Positions 16,158 through 26,931 are shown, counted from the stretch's first letter. The stretch: DNA of 64,000 nucleotides from Dyella terrae (GCF_004322705.1 NZ_SIZZ01000001.1:682001-746000), one strand, 5' to 3'. Notes: generated from the letters alone by a model not told the origin. Program-made: numbers and translations.

Positions 16158-16646
16158 TCAGGCGCGATTGTGCGCGCGCATGGTGCGGGCCTTTTCGCGC
16201 TGCCAGTCGCGTTCCTTTTCGGTTTCGCGCTTGTCGTGCGCCTGCTTGCCTCGCGCGAGGCCGATTTCGACCTTCACCTTGTTGCCCTTCCAGTACATGG
16301 CGGTGGGCACCATGGTGTAGCCCTTGCGCTCGACGGCGCCGATGAGCGTGTCGATTTCCGAGCGATGCAGAAGCAGCTTGCGGGTGCGCCGATCCTCGGC
16401 AATGACGTGCGTCGACGCGCTGATAAGCGGCGGAATGGAGGTGCCGATCAGCCAGATTTCACCCTTGAGCACCATCGCGTAGCTGTCGCCGAAATTAATG
16501 CGGCCGGCGCGCAGGGCCTTCAGTTCCCAGCCCTGCAGGGCTACGCCAGCCTCGAAGCGCTGGTCGATGTGGTACTCGTGGCGGGCGCGCTTGTTGAGCG
16601 CAATGGTGCCGCTGCCTTTGTTGTCTTTGTCCTTAGCCTTGGCCAT
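16158..16646 (-). CDS. smpB: SsrA-binding protein SmpB
   Basis: 162 residues, family length. It has the oligonucleotide-binding barrel with [20 protein letters not shown] and [20 protein letters not shown], and the basic C-terminal tail ([20 protein letters not shown]) that enters the ribosomal mRNA channel. It partners tmRNA in trans-translation and lies 580 bp from ssrA. It is divergent from ratA with about 55 bp between the start codons, so promoters overlap. Confidence 0.97.
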   Translation of the reverse strand: MAKAKDKDNKGSGTIALNKRARHEYHIDQRFEAGVALQGWELKALRAGRINFGDSYAMVLKGEIWLIGTSIPPLISASTHVIAEDRRTRKLLLHRSEIDTLIGAVERKGYTMVPTAMYWKGNKVKVEIGLARGKQAHDKRETEKERDWQREKARTMRAHNRA

Positions 16647-16701
16647 GTCCGCTAAACTTCGGGCTTACTTGCCCTGTTTCGTGATGCTTGATGAGGCTGC
16701 C

Positions 16702-17133
16702 GTGATCGAGATTCGTCGCAGCGCCCTGGTGAAATACTCGCCGGCGCAAATGTTCGACCTGGTCAATGAGGTCGAAGCATACCCAAAGCGTTTCCCGTGG
16801 TGTGCCGGCGCCGAGGTGCTGGAGCGGGGCGAGAACATGCTGGTGGCGAGGCTGGATCTCAAGTTTGCCGGTTTTCGGCAGAGCTTTACCACCCGTAACA
16901 TCGTCGATCCGCCACACCGCTTGCATATGAGCCTTGTCGATGGTCCGTTCAAGAGCCTCGATGGCGTGTGGGAATTCATCGCCCTGGGTGATTCGGGCTG
17001 CAAGATTACCTTTGCACTGGACTTCGAATATGCCGGCAAGCTCGGTGGTACGGCCCTGAAGCTGGGGTTCCAGGGGCTGGCCAGCCGGATGGTGGAGGAT
17101 TTCGTGCGCGAGGCCGAAAAGGCCTATGGCTGA
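16702..17133 (+). CDS. ratA: RatA-type START-domain protein (UPF0083)
   Basis: 143 residues. The family start is 'IxRSALVxYS', here IEIRRSALVKYSPAQMFDLV with NEVEAYPKRFPWC, so I take the GTG at 16702 (AGG upstream); an ATG at 16684 would add six residues. The fold is a START/polyketide-cyclase cavity, ending in ...RMVEDFVREAEKAYG. In E. coli RatA binds the 50S subunit and blocks association; in other bacteria it is linked to coenzyme Q (Coq10-like). The pairing with rnfH is conserved and the two genes overlap by 8 bp. Confidence 0.9.
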   Translation: MIEIRRSALVKYSPAQMFDLVNEVEAYPKRFPWCAGAEVLERGENMLVARLDLKFAGFRQSFTTRNIVDPPHRLHMSLVDGPFKSLDGVWEFIALGDSGCKITFALDFEYAGKLGGTALKLGFQGLASRMVEDFVREAEKAYG

Positions 17134-17413
17134 GCCTTCAATCGCGATAGAGGTCGTTTACGCGCCCGCCTATGGCACGGTGTTCCGCCGAATGCTGAAT
17201 CTGGCGAAAGGTGCCACCGTGGCGGCGGCGCTGGAAGCTTCTGGCGTGGCTGAGGCCGTGCCCGGTTTCGTGGCCGATCCGGCCCAGCTTGGCGTGTTTT
17301 CGCGCAAGGTGGGCCTGGAGTACGTGCTCAGGGACGGTGACCGACTGGAGATCTACCGTCCGCTGACCCTTGATCCGAAGGAGGCGCGCCGCAGGCGCGC
17401 CCAGGACAGCTAA
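17126..17413 (+). CDS. rnfH: RnfH family protein (UPF0125)
   Basis: 95 residues, ubiquitin-like beta-grasp: IAIEVVYAPAYGTVFRRMLN, then LGVFSRKVGLEYVLRDGDRL and EIYRPLTLDPKEARRRRA. The C-terminal 'GDRxEIYRPLxxDPKExRRxRA' is diagnostic. It overlaps the ratA end by 8 bp and is co-transcribed. Function unknown in detail, in E. coli the ratA-rnfH pair was called a toxin-antitoxin system, which is disputed. It is convergent with bamE. Confidence 0.92.
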   Translation: MAEPSIAIEVVYAPAYGTVFRRMLNLAKGATVAAALEASGVAEAVPGFVADPAQLGVFSRKVGLEYVLRDGDRLEIYRPLTLDPKEARRRRAQDS

Positions 17414-17417
17414 GTCC

Positions 17418-17855
17418 TCAGAACTTGCTGCCGTCGTCGTCCTTCTTGTCGCCGGACGTATCCTTGTCGCCACGCGTATCGTCGGCCGAGTAGCCCGAAT
17501 TGAGCTTCTTGCCCTGTTCGATCAGCTTGTTGGCGTCTTCGGAGAAGAAATCGCCTTCTTTCTTGACGAGGGTGTCGTTATTGAAGGTGAGGCTCAGCGT
17601 GCGGACTTTCATGGCGCCGCCGCGGTGGGCCTGCGTGGACACGTAGTCCCAGCGGCTGGCGTCGAACGGGGTGGTCACGGACGGCGTACCCAGCAGCACC
17701 AGGACCTGGCGCTTGGTCATGCCCGGCTCGAGCTGTTCCACGTTTTTCTTGTCGAGCAGGTTGCCCTGCTGCACGTCGGGGACATAAACCAGGCGACAGC
17801 TGGCCAGGGAAAGGGCCAGCATGGCAAAGCCCAGCGTGCGGATCAGCTTTTGCAT
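17418..17855 (-). CDS. bamE: Outer membrane assembly lipoprotein BamE (OmlA)
   Basis: 145 residues. Lipoprotein signal peptide with lipobox LASC and lipidated C20. The SmpA/OmlA domain reads DVQQGNLLDKKNVEQLEPGM, then TKRQVLVLLGTPSVTTPFDA. The C-terminus after about residue 115 is a charged low-complexity tail (DDTRGDKDTSGDKKDDD) that is longer than in E. coli. It is part of the BAM complex for outer-membrane proteins. It is divergent from fur, the standard arrangement in Xanthomonas and Pseudomonas. Confidence 0.95.
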   Translation of the reverse strand: MQKLIRTLGFAMLALSLASCRLVYVPDVQQGNLLDKKNVEQLEPGMTKRQVLVLLGTPSVTTPFDASRWDYVSTQAHRGGAMKVRTLSLTFNNDTLVKKEGDFFSEDANKLIEQGKKLNSGYSADDTRGDKDTSGDKKDDDGSKF

Positions 17856-17931
17856 GCGTCTTGCGTCCGGATCGTAAAGGTGACGGATGATACACTAACG
17901 GCCCTTTGGGGCCGCGTGCCTGGAGCGAGCG

Positions 17932-18348
17932 ATGGAACAGGAAACCAAAGAACTACGTAAGGCCGGGCTGAAGGTCACGCACCCCCGCATGCGCATCCTG
18001 CAGATCCTGGAGGAGGAGGAGTCTCACCACCTCACCGCCGAAGACATCTACAAGAAGCTGCTTGCCCACCAGGAAGACATCGGCCTGGCCACGGTCTATC
18101 GCGTTCTCACGCAGTTCGAGGCGGCCGGCATCGTGGTCAAGCACAATTTCGAAGGCGGCCAGGCCGTCTACGAGCTCGACCGCGGCAAGCACCACGATCA
18201 CATGATCGACGTGGACAGCGGAAAAGTGATCGAGTTCATCAGCGAGGAGATCGAGCGCCTCCAGCATGAAATTGCGGCCCGCCATGGCTACGTCATCGAG
18301 GATCACAGCCTGGTGCTGTACGTTCGGCCGAAAAACCGCACCAAATAA
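17932..18348 (+). CDS. fur: Ferric uptake regulator Fur
   Basis: 138 residues. Winged HTH (LKVTHPRMRILQILEEEESH; TVYRVLTQFEAAGIV), then the metal site HHDHMIDVDSGKVIEF. There are no cysteines, so the CxxC structural zinc site of E. coli Fur is absent. The C-terminus is short. Ribosome site GGAGCGAGCG before the ATG. It is followed by a strong terminator, so it is a single-gene unit. It represses iron uptake genes with Fe2+. Confidence 0.97.
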   Translation: MEQETKELRKAGLKVTHPRMRILQILEEEESHHLTAEDIYKKLLAHQEDIGLATVYRVLTQFEAAGIVVKHNFEGGQAVYELDRGKHHDHMIDVDSGKVIEFISEEIERLQHEIAARHGYVIEDHSLVLYVRPKNRTK

Positions 18349-18368
18349 GGGTTGATTTGACCCTGAGG

Positions 18369-18400
18369 AAGGCTGGTGGCATTGCCGCCGGCCTTTTTTT
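18369..18400 (+). terminator. fur terminator
   Basis: 12-bp stem AAGGCTGGTGGC (18369-18380) with GCCGCCGGCCTT (18384-18395), two G-U pairs, ATT loop, T-run to 18400. It begins 20 bp after the fur stop. Confidence 0.9.
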
Positions 18401-18513
18401 GTGCGCCCACGCCCGGATGGGATCGACCGCCGGGACTTATGGCAGTGGTGGCGACTGGGGGTGGGCAGGGAATATGCGGCCCGAGCCACGCTGCACGGCT
18501 GAAAGACAGGCAT

Positions 18514-18700
18514 AAAAAAAGCCGCGGATGGACTCCTGTCCACCTCGCGGCTGATCCGATTCGGTGAGCCTCTGGATATGCGAGTTGCTCGCGGATATCC
18601 AGGTCTAGCCACCGAATCGGCGAGACAGCATCCTGCCGTCTTTCATGCCCACCGTCCCCACGGTTGGCATGGCTCACCATCTTGCGATGGTGGCTCCCCC
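18514..18700 (-). ncRNA. Candidate structured small RNA or 3'UTR RNA
   Basis: Four consecutive hairpins on the minus strand, read from high to low coordinates: CACCATC/GATGGTG (18675-18692, TTGC/GCAA loop); CATGCC-ACCGT/ACGGT-GGCATG (18644-18671); a long stem CCGATTCGGTG/CACCGAATCGG (18556-18620) enclosing CTGGATAT/ATATCCAG; and GCCGCG/CGCGGC (18521-18551) followed by seven T, a canonical terminator. It lies 70-256 bp after the stop of the histidine kinase in the same direction. It could be an independent sRNA or a stable processed 3'UTR. No gene is possible here. I match it to no known RNA family. Confidence 0.55.
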
Positions 18701-18769
18701 ACATCGATGGAAAGATGCTAACGAAGCCTTCACACGTGCGGTATCGGAAAATTTCCTACCCCCGCATTC

Positions 18770-20392
18770 CTACATCCGGGGTGTGAATTGGCTCGCATTG
18801 CTGCTGCGCAGCAAAATGCGGAAATGCACGCCCTGTGTTTCCGGGCGCAGGCGGAAGAGTCCGCCCAGTGAGGTCACACGGTCACGCATGCCTTGCAAGC
18901 CGCGTCCACCGCGCGGCATGCGAGTTGGCAAGCCAACACCATCGTCGCGGATGTCGAGCAAAGCCAGTGCGCCGCCCTGGCGTTCGCCGATTCGCAGGCG
19001 CAAATGGAATCGCGCGGCCTGTGCGTGCTTCACCGCATTGGTAGCGCTTTCCTGCACCAGTCGATAGATCGCGGTGCGCGTGTCTTCGTCGAGCAGGCGC
19101 GGATCGCCATGCAGTTCGGTGCGGTAATCCATGCCTGCTGTCGTGAGCAGATCGCGAATCGGGCCTTCGTCCAGCGCGCGCATCAAACCGAATTCGTCGA
19201 GCACGGCAGGACGCAAGTCATCGAGCAGGCGATGCAGCGCTTTCCTCATGTGTTGAAGGATGGTGCTGATCGACGTGCCAATGTCCTCCATGCCCGCGTG
19301 TGCGAGCCGCGACTGCGCAAGCTTCAGATGCGTGTGGATGGCTGTGAGGTTTTGGCCGAGTTCATCGTGGAGTTCGGCCGCCATATGTCGGCGTTGGCTT
19401 TCTTCGGCCTGGAGATTGCCTCGCGCAGCGTCGCGCAGTTGGCGCGCAAGTTGATCCAGGCGCCGGTTGACAGCGGCAAGGTAGACGTTCTGTTCGGCGA
19501 CGCGCTCGCTGCTGCGGCGAAGCGCATCGGTGGCCGAGCCAAGCATCAGTGCCCCTGTGCCGGCGACGGCGAGGAAGAGTTGTCCCGTTGCGTCGGGAGC
19601 AGGGCGACCAGAGAAGTGATCGACCAGAGTCATGCCGAGATTCGACACGAGCATCGCCAGACCGGCGCCACGCCACCCGTGGCGGAAGGCGAAGAACAGT
19701 ACCGGCGCGAGTGAAAGAATGCGGGCGAACTGGGGCTGCGGCGGTGCGTGGGAGGCGAGCAACAAAAGAATGGCGAGCGATGGCAGCATGACCAGCAGGC
19801 CGTCCATCAACAGGTTGGCCAGTGCGCGACTGCTCATGTGCGCACGGAACAGCATGATCAGCAGCGGCACGACCAGCAGGATGCCGACGTAGTTTCCGAG
19901 CAGGTCCTGGCCCAGCGCCTTCATCAGCAGGGCTGACGATGGCGTGGCATGGATGACCGTCAGCAGCGCGGCGTCCGTCACCGTCGTGGCGGCAACCGTG
20001 AAGGCCGCGGTCAGGAGTAGCCGGGATACGTCTTCGGGATCGCGCATGCTCACGTGCAGTTGCGCGCGGCGGATGAGCCACAGACAGCCCATGACCACGA
20101 TGGGTTCGGGCAGCTCTCCCAGGACGAAGCCCATCCAGCCCAACGGGGCGTGCTGGGCGACCGTTATCAGCGCGGTCGCGGCAAACTCGGCGCCAATCAG
20201 CCAGGGCCACAGGCGCAAAGGTGCCAGCAGCAGGGCACCAAAGCGCAGGCCGTAGGGCAGCATCCAGTACGGCTGCTCAGTCGGCCAGAGCAACAGCCAG
20301 AGCAAGAAGTAGCCCAGGCCGAGCCACAGGCCTTTCCAGGGGGTGTAGGAGGATCGCGATGACATGCGCGGATGGTACATGGCGTCATTCAT
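18770..20392 (-). CDS. MASE1-type sensor histidine kinase (NarL/UhpB class)
   Basis: 540 residues from the ATG at 20392 (GGGAG seven bases upstream). Residues about 15-290 are a MASE1-like integral membrane sensor with about eight hydrophobic segments (LGYFLLWLLLW, LMDGLLVMLPSLAILLLL). A HisKA_3 dimerisation domain follows, with the phospho-acceptor in RRHMAAELHDELGQNLTAIH. The HATPase has the N box (QESATNAVKHAQA) and G boxes (IRDDGVGL, GRGLQGMRDRV). It is divergent from the response regulator at 20518, which is its likely partner. The signal is unknown. Confidence 0.9.
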   Translation of the reverse strand: MNDAMYHPRMSSRSSYTPWKGLWLGLGYFLLWLLLWPTEQPYWMLPYGLRFGALLLAPLRLWPWLIGAEFAATALITVAQHAPLGWMGFVLGELPEPIVVMGCLWLIRRAQLHVSMRDPEDVSRLLLTAAFTVAATTVTDAALLTVIHATPSSALLMKALGQDLLGNYVGILLVVPLLIMLFRAHMSSRALANLLMDGLLVMLPSLAILLLLASHAPPQPQFARILSLAPVLFFAFRHGWRGAGLAMLVSNLGMTLVDHFSGRPAPDATGQLFLAVAGTGALMLGSATDALRRSSERVAEQNVYLAAVNRRLDQLARQLRDAARGNLQAEESQRRHMAAELHDELGQNLTAIHTHLKLAQSRLAHAGMEDIGTSISTILQHMRKALHRLLDDLRPAVLDEFGLMRALDEGPIRDLLTTAGMDYRTELHGDPRLLDEDTRTAIYRLVQESATNAVKHAQAARFHLRLRIGERQGGALALLDIRDDGVGLPTRMPRGGRGLQGMRDRVTSLGGLFRLRPETQGVHFRILLRSSNASQFTPRM

Positions 20393-20517
20393 CAGGAATC
20401 TCCCGGGGGCATGCTGGGTGGAAGCTGGCGGGGAATCGGGCACCCCTTACAAACCGGTCGGCGAAGGCCGTCTTTCCCCATGGGCAAAATGAAAGTCCCC
20501 TGCTATACATTCAGCCC

Positions 20518-21162
20518 ATGTATAGCATCGTCCTGGTCGATGACCACGCCATTGTCCGCGAAGGATTCAAGCGGCTGATCGAAATGGAACCCGATCTCGA
20601 GGTGGTCGCCGAGTGCCGCAGCGCCGACGACGCCGTCGAGGCCGTGAGCCTGCGCCGCCCCGACCTGGTCGCCCTGGACCTGTCCCTGCCGGACGGCAGT
20701 GGCTTGCCGCTGATCGAGCACTTGCGCAGCGTCGCCGACGCGACGCGCATCGTCGTGCTGAGCATGCATGACGGGGAACCCTATGTGTCGGAGGCACTGC
20801 GGCGCGGCGCCAGCGGTTACGTGACCAAGGGTGTCGCACCGGAAGAGCTGGTCGCCGGGCTGCGCGCCGTGATGCAGGGCGAGTGCTTCCTCAGTTCCGA
20901 CCTGCGCCAGCGCCGCGCGGAGCGGCCGAGCGAGGCGCTGGATCCCATCAATCGATTGACCACCCGCGAGCGGGAGGTGTTTCTGTTGCTGGCGGTGGGC
21001 CGCGCACCGAAGCAGGTTGCTGCCGAGCTGGGCATCGGTCAGAAGACCGTATACATCCATCGCGCGAGCCTGATGGGCAAGCTCAATGCGGGTTCGGAAC
21101 TGGACCTGTACCGCATGGCGAGTGAGCGGGGAATGCTGCCAGGGCGGGAAGGCAAGGTTTAA
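20518..21162 (+). CDS. NarL/UhpA-type response regulator
   Basis: 214 residues, ATG at 20518. Receiver domain with D8/D9, phospho-acceptor D54 (PDLVALDLSLPDG), T/S in VVLSMHD and K in YVTKGVAPEE. A LuxR-type HTH follows: LTTREREVFLLLAVGRAPKQ and VAAELGIGQKTVYIHRASLM. It is divergently arranged with the MASE1 kinase. Organisation resembles UhpA/UvrY types. Target genes not deducible. No clear ribosome site is visible before this ATG; the longer frame upstream would run through the kinase promoter and is rejected. Confidence 0.92.
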   Translation: MYSIVLVDDHAIVREGFKRLIEMEPDLEVVAECRSADDAVEAVSLRRPDLVALDLSLPDGSGLPLIEHLRSVADATRIVVLSMHDGEPYVSEALRRGASGYVTKGVAPEELVAGLRAVMQGECFLSSDLRQRRAERPSEALDPINRLTTREREVFLLLAVGRAPKQVAAELGIGQKTVYIHRASLMGKLNAGSELDLYRMASERGMLPGREGKV

Positions 21163-21214
21163 GGCGCAGCTGACCGCTTGGCGGTACCGACGCCAAGACA
21201 TGCGTTGCGTTCCG

Positions 21215-21245
21215 AAAAAAGAAGGGCCGCTTGGCGGCCCTTTCT
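21215..21245. terminator. Bidirectional terminator between the regulator and recN
   Basis: 8-bp perfect stem AGGGCCGC (21223-21230) with GCGGCCCT (21234-21241), 3-nt loop. TTTCTC follows on plus; TTCTTTTTT on minus. It serves both the response regulator (plus) and recN (minus). Confidence 0.85.
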
Positions 21246-21270
21246 CATGAAGCATCAACGCAAGCCCTTT

Positions 21271-22950
21271 TCAGGACCTCGCCGCCGCACGCTCCAGCAT
21301 CTGTTTCGCGTGGGCCTTTGTTTCCTTCGTGATTTCCACGCCCCCGAGCATGCGGGCCAGTTCGTCCCGACGCCCATTCGCATCCAGTTTTTCGATCTGC
21401 GTGCGGGTGTGTTCGCCGTCGCTCTGCTTGCTGACGCGCAGATGGGCATGACCCTGCGCCGCCACCTGGGGAAGATGGGTCACGCACAGCACCTGACGCT
21501 GTCCGCCCAGCGCACGGAGTTTCTGGCCGACGACTTCGGCGACGGCACCACCAATGCCGGTGTCCACTTCATCGAAGATCATCGTGCCGACGGTGTCCTT
21601 GCCCAGCGTGGCCACCTCAATGGCGAGGCTGATGCGCGCCAGTTCGCCGCCCGACGCCACCTTGCGCAATGCGCGCGGAGGCTGGCCCGGATTGGCGCTG
21701 ACGAGGAGTTCGCAGCGTTCGCGTCCTTGCGGATCGGGTTCGTCTCCGGAGGTCGCTTCGAGTTCGATCTTCAGGACGCCACCGGACATGCCCAGTTCGC
21801 CCATCAAATGGCTGACTTCCTGGCCGAGCTTTTCCCCGGATGCGGCGCGCGACTTGCTCAGCGTGGCGGCGGCCGCGGCGTAGTCCTGAAGGAGCGCCTT
21901 CGACTGCGCGTCGAGTTTTTCGAGCGCTTCGCCCGCACCTTCGAGCTCGGACAATTCAGTGCGCAATGAGGCTGCCTTCTCGTGCAGCTCTGCGGCCGGC
22001 AGACGATGCTTGCGGGAAAGCTCGTGCAGGCGCGAAAGGTGCTGGTCGACTTCCGTGTAGCGCTCGGGATCGAGGTCGACGTCCTGGGCGTAACGGTTGA
22101 GGCCATCGGAGGCCTCGCCGATCTGGATGTCGGCGTTGTCGAGCATTTCGAGCAGCGGAGCGAGGCGGTCGTCCAGCGCGCTGAGCTTGCCCAGTTCCAC
22201 GTGGGCCCGGGCGAGGGTGCGGCGCAGGGACAGTTCACTGTCACCGTCGATCATTTCCGCGACACCTGACGCGCCCTCGGCCAGTCGGCCCGCGTTGGCG
22301 AGGATGCGGTGGCTGGCTTCAAGTTCGGCCAATTCGGCGGGGGCGAGAACCCAGTGCTCGAGTTCCTCTGCTTCGTGGCGCAGGAGTTCCAGGCGCTGCT
22401 CGCGGTCATCGCCACCGCTGAGCTTGCGGATGCGGGCCTGCGCCTCGCGCCATTGCTGGGCGAGCTCGCGGACCCGCTGGACCAGGTCTTCGTGCCCGGC
22501 ATAAGCATCCAGCAGCGTCATCTGGTGACCGCGCGAGAGCAGGGCCTGGTGTTCGTGCTGGCCATGGATCTCCACCAGCATGGCGGCGAGGTCGCCCAGC
22601 TGCGTGGCGCTGGCGGGGCGGCCATTGATCCAGGCGCGGGAGCTGCCTTCGGCACGGATGACGCGGCGCAGGCGGCAGCTGCCGTCCTCCTCGTCCAGTT
22701 CTTCCCGGCGCAGCCAGGCATCGGCATCGGGCAGGGCGGCCAGGTCGAACTCGGCGGCCAGCTCGGCGCGATCGCTGCCGGTGCGCACCATGCCACTGTC
22801 GGCGCGGGAGCCGGCGAGCAACATCAATGCGTCTACCAACAAGGACTTGCCGGCGCCGGTCTCGCCGCTGACAACAGTGAGGCCCGGGCCGAAAGCGATC
22901 TCGGCTTCTTCAACGACTGCGAAATGGCGGACGTAGAGCGAGGTAAGCAT
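21271..22950 (-). CDS. recN: DNA repair ATPase RecN
   Basis: 559 residues, an SMC-like protein. Walker A GETGAGKSLLVDALMLLAG near the N-terminus, then two coiled-coil arms, and at the C-terminus the signature region (KVASGGELARISLAIEVATL) and Walker B MIFDEVDTGIGG. Ends CVTHLPQVAAQGHAHLRVSK, as in the family. It acts in double-strand break repair. No LexA-like box is evident upstream. It is divergent from hrcA. Confidence 0.96.
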   Translation of the reverse strand: MLTSLYVRHFAVVEEAEIAFGPGLTVVSGETGAGKSLLVDALMLLAGSRADSGMVRTGSDRAELAAEFDLAALPDADAWLRREELDEEDGSCRLRRVIRAEGSSRAWINGRPASATQLGDLAAMLVEIHGQHEHQALLSRGHQMTLLDAYAGHEDLVQRVRELAQQWREAQARIRKLSGGDDREQRLELLRHEAEELEHWVLAPAELAELEASHRILANAGRLAEGASGVAEMIDGDSELSLRRTLARAHVELGKLSALDDRLAPLLEMLDNADIQIGEASDGLNRYAQDVDLDPERYTEVDQHLSRLHELSRKHRLPAAELHEKAASLRTELSELEGAGEALEKLDAQSKALLQDYAAAAATLSKSRAASGEKLGQEVSHLMGELGMSGGVLKIELEATSGDEPDPQGRERCELLVSANPGQPPRALRKVASGGELARISLAIEVATLGKDTVGTMIFDEVDTGIGGAVAEVVGQKLRALGGQRQVLCVTHLPQVAAQGHAHLRVSKQSDGEHTRTQIEKLDANGRRDELARMLGGVEITKETKAHAKQMLERAAARS

Positions 22951-23066
22951 GTGAGGTCGGGTAGAAAGGTCGGCGGATTGTAAGGGCAGAAGCCCGTGGA
23001 CTGGACAGGGTATGCGGCGTGCGCTTACTCACATGTCCGAGCCGACTGGTCCCCTGACGGTCGATT

Positions 23067-23095
23067 CTTGCAAACTACCAGCCTAGACCTTATTT
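23067..23095 (+). promoter_or_regulatory. Candidate sigma-32 promoter of hrcA
   Basis: CTTGCAA (23067-23073), 14-bp spacer, CCTTATTT (23088-23095), compared with the heat-shock consensus CTTGAAA-N11-16-CCCCATNT. It starts 58 bp upstream of the hrcA ATG. No CIRCE inverted repeat is seen here or before grpE or dnaK. Confidence 0.45.
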
Positions 23096-23124
23096 CTTAA
23101 CCGTCTCACGGATTGCCACAGCGC

Positions 23125-24186
23125 ATGCCATTTCCTCTCGGCCAAGATCTCGATATTCGCGCGCGCCGCCTGCTGCGCACGCTGATCGCCCAGTATCTGG
23201 TCGATGGCGAACCCGTCGGCTCGCGGACCTTGTCGCGCTCGTCAGGGCTGGACGTCAGTCCGGCGACGATCCGCAACATCATGGCGGACCTGGAAGAAGC
23301 CGGCCTGGTGGCCTCGCCGCATACGTCAGCCGGACGCATCCCGACGCCGCGTGGCCTGCGCTTGTTCGTCGACAGCCTGATCGAGCTGCAACCCCTGCCG
23401 CAGGACGAGATGGCGCGTCTCCAGCGGGAGCTCCCGCCGGGTCCGACCACCACCCGTGACCTGCTGGGCAACGTGTCCTCCCTGTTGTCGGCGATGACCC
23501 ACTTTGCGGGCGTCGTCACCGTTCCCCGACAGGCTGACTTTCCGTTGCGCCACATCGATTTCGTCCCGCTGCCCGACGCCCGCGTGCTGGTCATCCTGGT
23601 GTTCTCCGATAACCAGGTGCAGAACCGCGTGGTGCAGCTGACCCATCCCCTGGACGGTCGCGAGCTCGAACAGGCTGCCAATTACCTCAATGCCCATTTC
23701 GTCGGCCTGCGCCTGGATGACATCCGGGCCCATCTGCTGCGCGAATTGCGCGAAACCGGCAGCGAACTCAATCAGTTGCTATCCAGTGCGGTCGAATTGG
23801 CCGCCGCTTCCTTTGCTCCCGCGTCCAGCAGCGACGACGTGCTGGTGAGCGGACAGACCAACCTGATGGGCTACTCCGAGCTGGCCAATCTGGACCGTCT
23901 GCGTGAGCTTTTCGAGGCTTTCCAGAAGAAAAACGAGCTCTTGCAGCTGATGGAAGTCTGCGCCAAGGCGCCGGGCGTGCGCCTGTTCATTGGCGAGGAA
24001 TCGGGCTTTGCTGCCCTGGACGGCTGCTCCGTGGTGACCGCCAGTTATGGCGCCCAGGGCAGGGTTCTGGGGGCCATCGGGGTCATCGGTCCTACCCGCA
24101 TGGCCTACGAGCGGGTGATCCCGGTGGTCCAGGCCACGGCCGGATTACTTAGCGACGCCTTGAATCGCGCCGCCTCGGCCTCATAA
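23125..24186 (+). CDS. hrcA: Heat-shock repressor HrcA
   Basis: 353 residues from the ATG at 23125. N-terminal winged helix (GEPVGSRTLSRSSGLDVSPA, TIRNIMADLEEAGL), then SPHTSAGRIPTPRGLRLFVD, the HrcA signature. Dimerisation and GAF-like parts follow (FIGEESGFAALDGCSVVTAS; GVIGPTRMAYERVIPVV). It leads the heat-shock block hrcA-grpE-dnaK-dnaJ. Its usual target CIRCE is not visible in this window, so its targets (for example groESL) probably lie elsewhere. Confidence 0.96.
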   Translation: MPFPLGQDLDIRARRLLRTLIAQYLVDGEPVGSRTLSRSSGLDVSPATIRNIMADLEEAGLVASPHTSAGRIPTPRGLRLFVDSLIELQPLPQDEMARLQRELPPGPTTTRDLLGNVSSLLSAMTHFAGVVTVPRQADFPLRHIDFVPLPDARVLVILVFSDNQVQNRVVQLTHPLDGRELEQAANYLNAHFVGLRLDDIRAHLLRELRETGSELNQLLSSAVELAAASFAPASSSDDVLVSGQTNLMGYSELANLDRLRELFEAFQKKNELLQLMEVCAKAPGVRLFIGEESGFAALDGCSVVTASYGAQGRVLGAIGVIGPTRMAYERVIPVVQATAGLLSDALNRAASAS

Positions 24187-24273
24187 CCGCCCCGGGAGGC
24201 GGGGTTCTTACCCGCAGATTGTGTTGACGGCCGGTGCCTGGCACCGGTCATGGATGATGTTTGGAGCCTTTTC

Positions 24274-24801
24274 ATGCAGAACAACGATCCGCAGGTGCCG
24301 AACGGGGCGCCAGATGCCGCATTGGAAGCAGCCAACGCTGACCTCGAGGCCTTGCGCGCCCGCGTGGCCGAGCTCGAAGCGACCAACACCGATCTTCGTG
24401 AAGTGGTGTTGCGCGAGAAGGCCGAAATCGAGAACCAGCGTCGTCGGCTGCACCGCGACCTGGAGCAGGCCCGCCGCTTCGCCAACGAGAAGCTGCTCAA
24501 CGAGCTGCTGCCGGTTTATGACGGCCTCGAACGCGGCCTGGCGGTTGAGGGCGGTGACGTCGCCAGCGTGCGCGAAGGCATTGCGCTGACGCTGAAGTCG
24601 CTGCTGAAGATCGCCGAGAACAATGGCCTGACGCAGGTCGACCCGGTGGGGCAGCCGCTGGATCCGGAACGCCATCATGCCGTGAGCATGATCGACGCAC
24701 CGGGCCAGGCACCCGGCACCGTCGTCAGCGTCCTGCAGAAGGGCTATGTGTTGAACGACCGTCTGTTGCGCCCCGCGCTCGTCGCGGTCGCCAAGGATTG
24801 A
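24274..24801 (+). CDS. grpE: Nucleotide exchange factor GrpE
   Basis: 175 residues. I choose the ATG at 24274 (GGAG 9 bp upstream) over 24250, which has no ribosome site. Long N-terminal coiled coil (ALEAANADLEALRARVAELE; EIENQRRRLHRDLEQARRFA), then the beta domain with HHAVSMIDAPGQAPGTVVSV and LQKGYVLNDRLLRPALV. It releases ADP from DnaK. It lies 87 bp after hrcA and 160 bp before dnaK. Confidence 0.96.
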   Translation: MQNNDPQVPNGAPDAALEAANADLEALRARVAELEATNTDLREVVLREKAEIENQRRRLHRDLEQARRFANEKLLNELLPVYDGLERGLAVEGGDVASVREGIALTLKSLLKIAENNGLTQVDPVGQPLDPERHHAVSMIDAPGQAPGTVVSVLQKGYVLNDRLLRPALVAVAKD

Positions 24802-24961
24802 TCGAAGCAGTGTGCGAGGGAGTGCGCCGCTGAACGGCGACCGCTCCACCGGCTTCACCAAACAAAGGGTGTCTCATACCGCGCGTTGAATCGCCCGGGT
24901 CGGACCCCATCTGGAAACCAGCGCGGCCGCGGGGCTGCAGTAGAGCATTCGGAGCATAAAC

Positions 24962-26890
<1,929 letters not shown>

Positions 26891-26903
26891 TTGGGTGAAG
26901 TCG

Positions 26904-26929
26904 CAAGAGGGGCCTGACGGCCCCTCTTG
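26904..26929 (+). terminator. Hairpin after dnaK
   Basis: Perfect 11-bp stem CAAGAGGGGCC (26904-26914) with GGCCCCTCTTG (26919-26929) and a TGAC loop, 13 bp after the dnaK stop. It lacks a T-run, so it may be a partial terminator or an RNA stabiliser that separates dnaK from the inserted gene and dnaJ. Confidence 0.6.
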
Positions 26930-26931
26930 CT

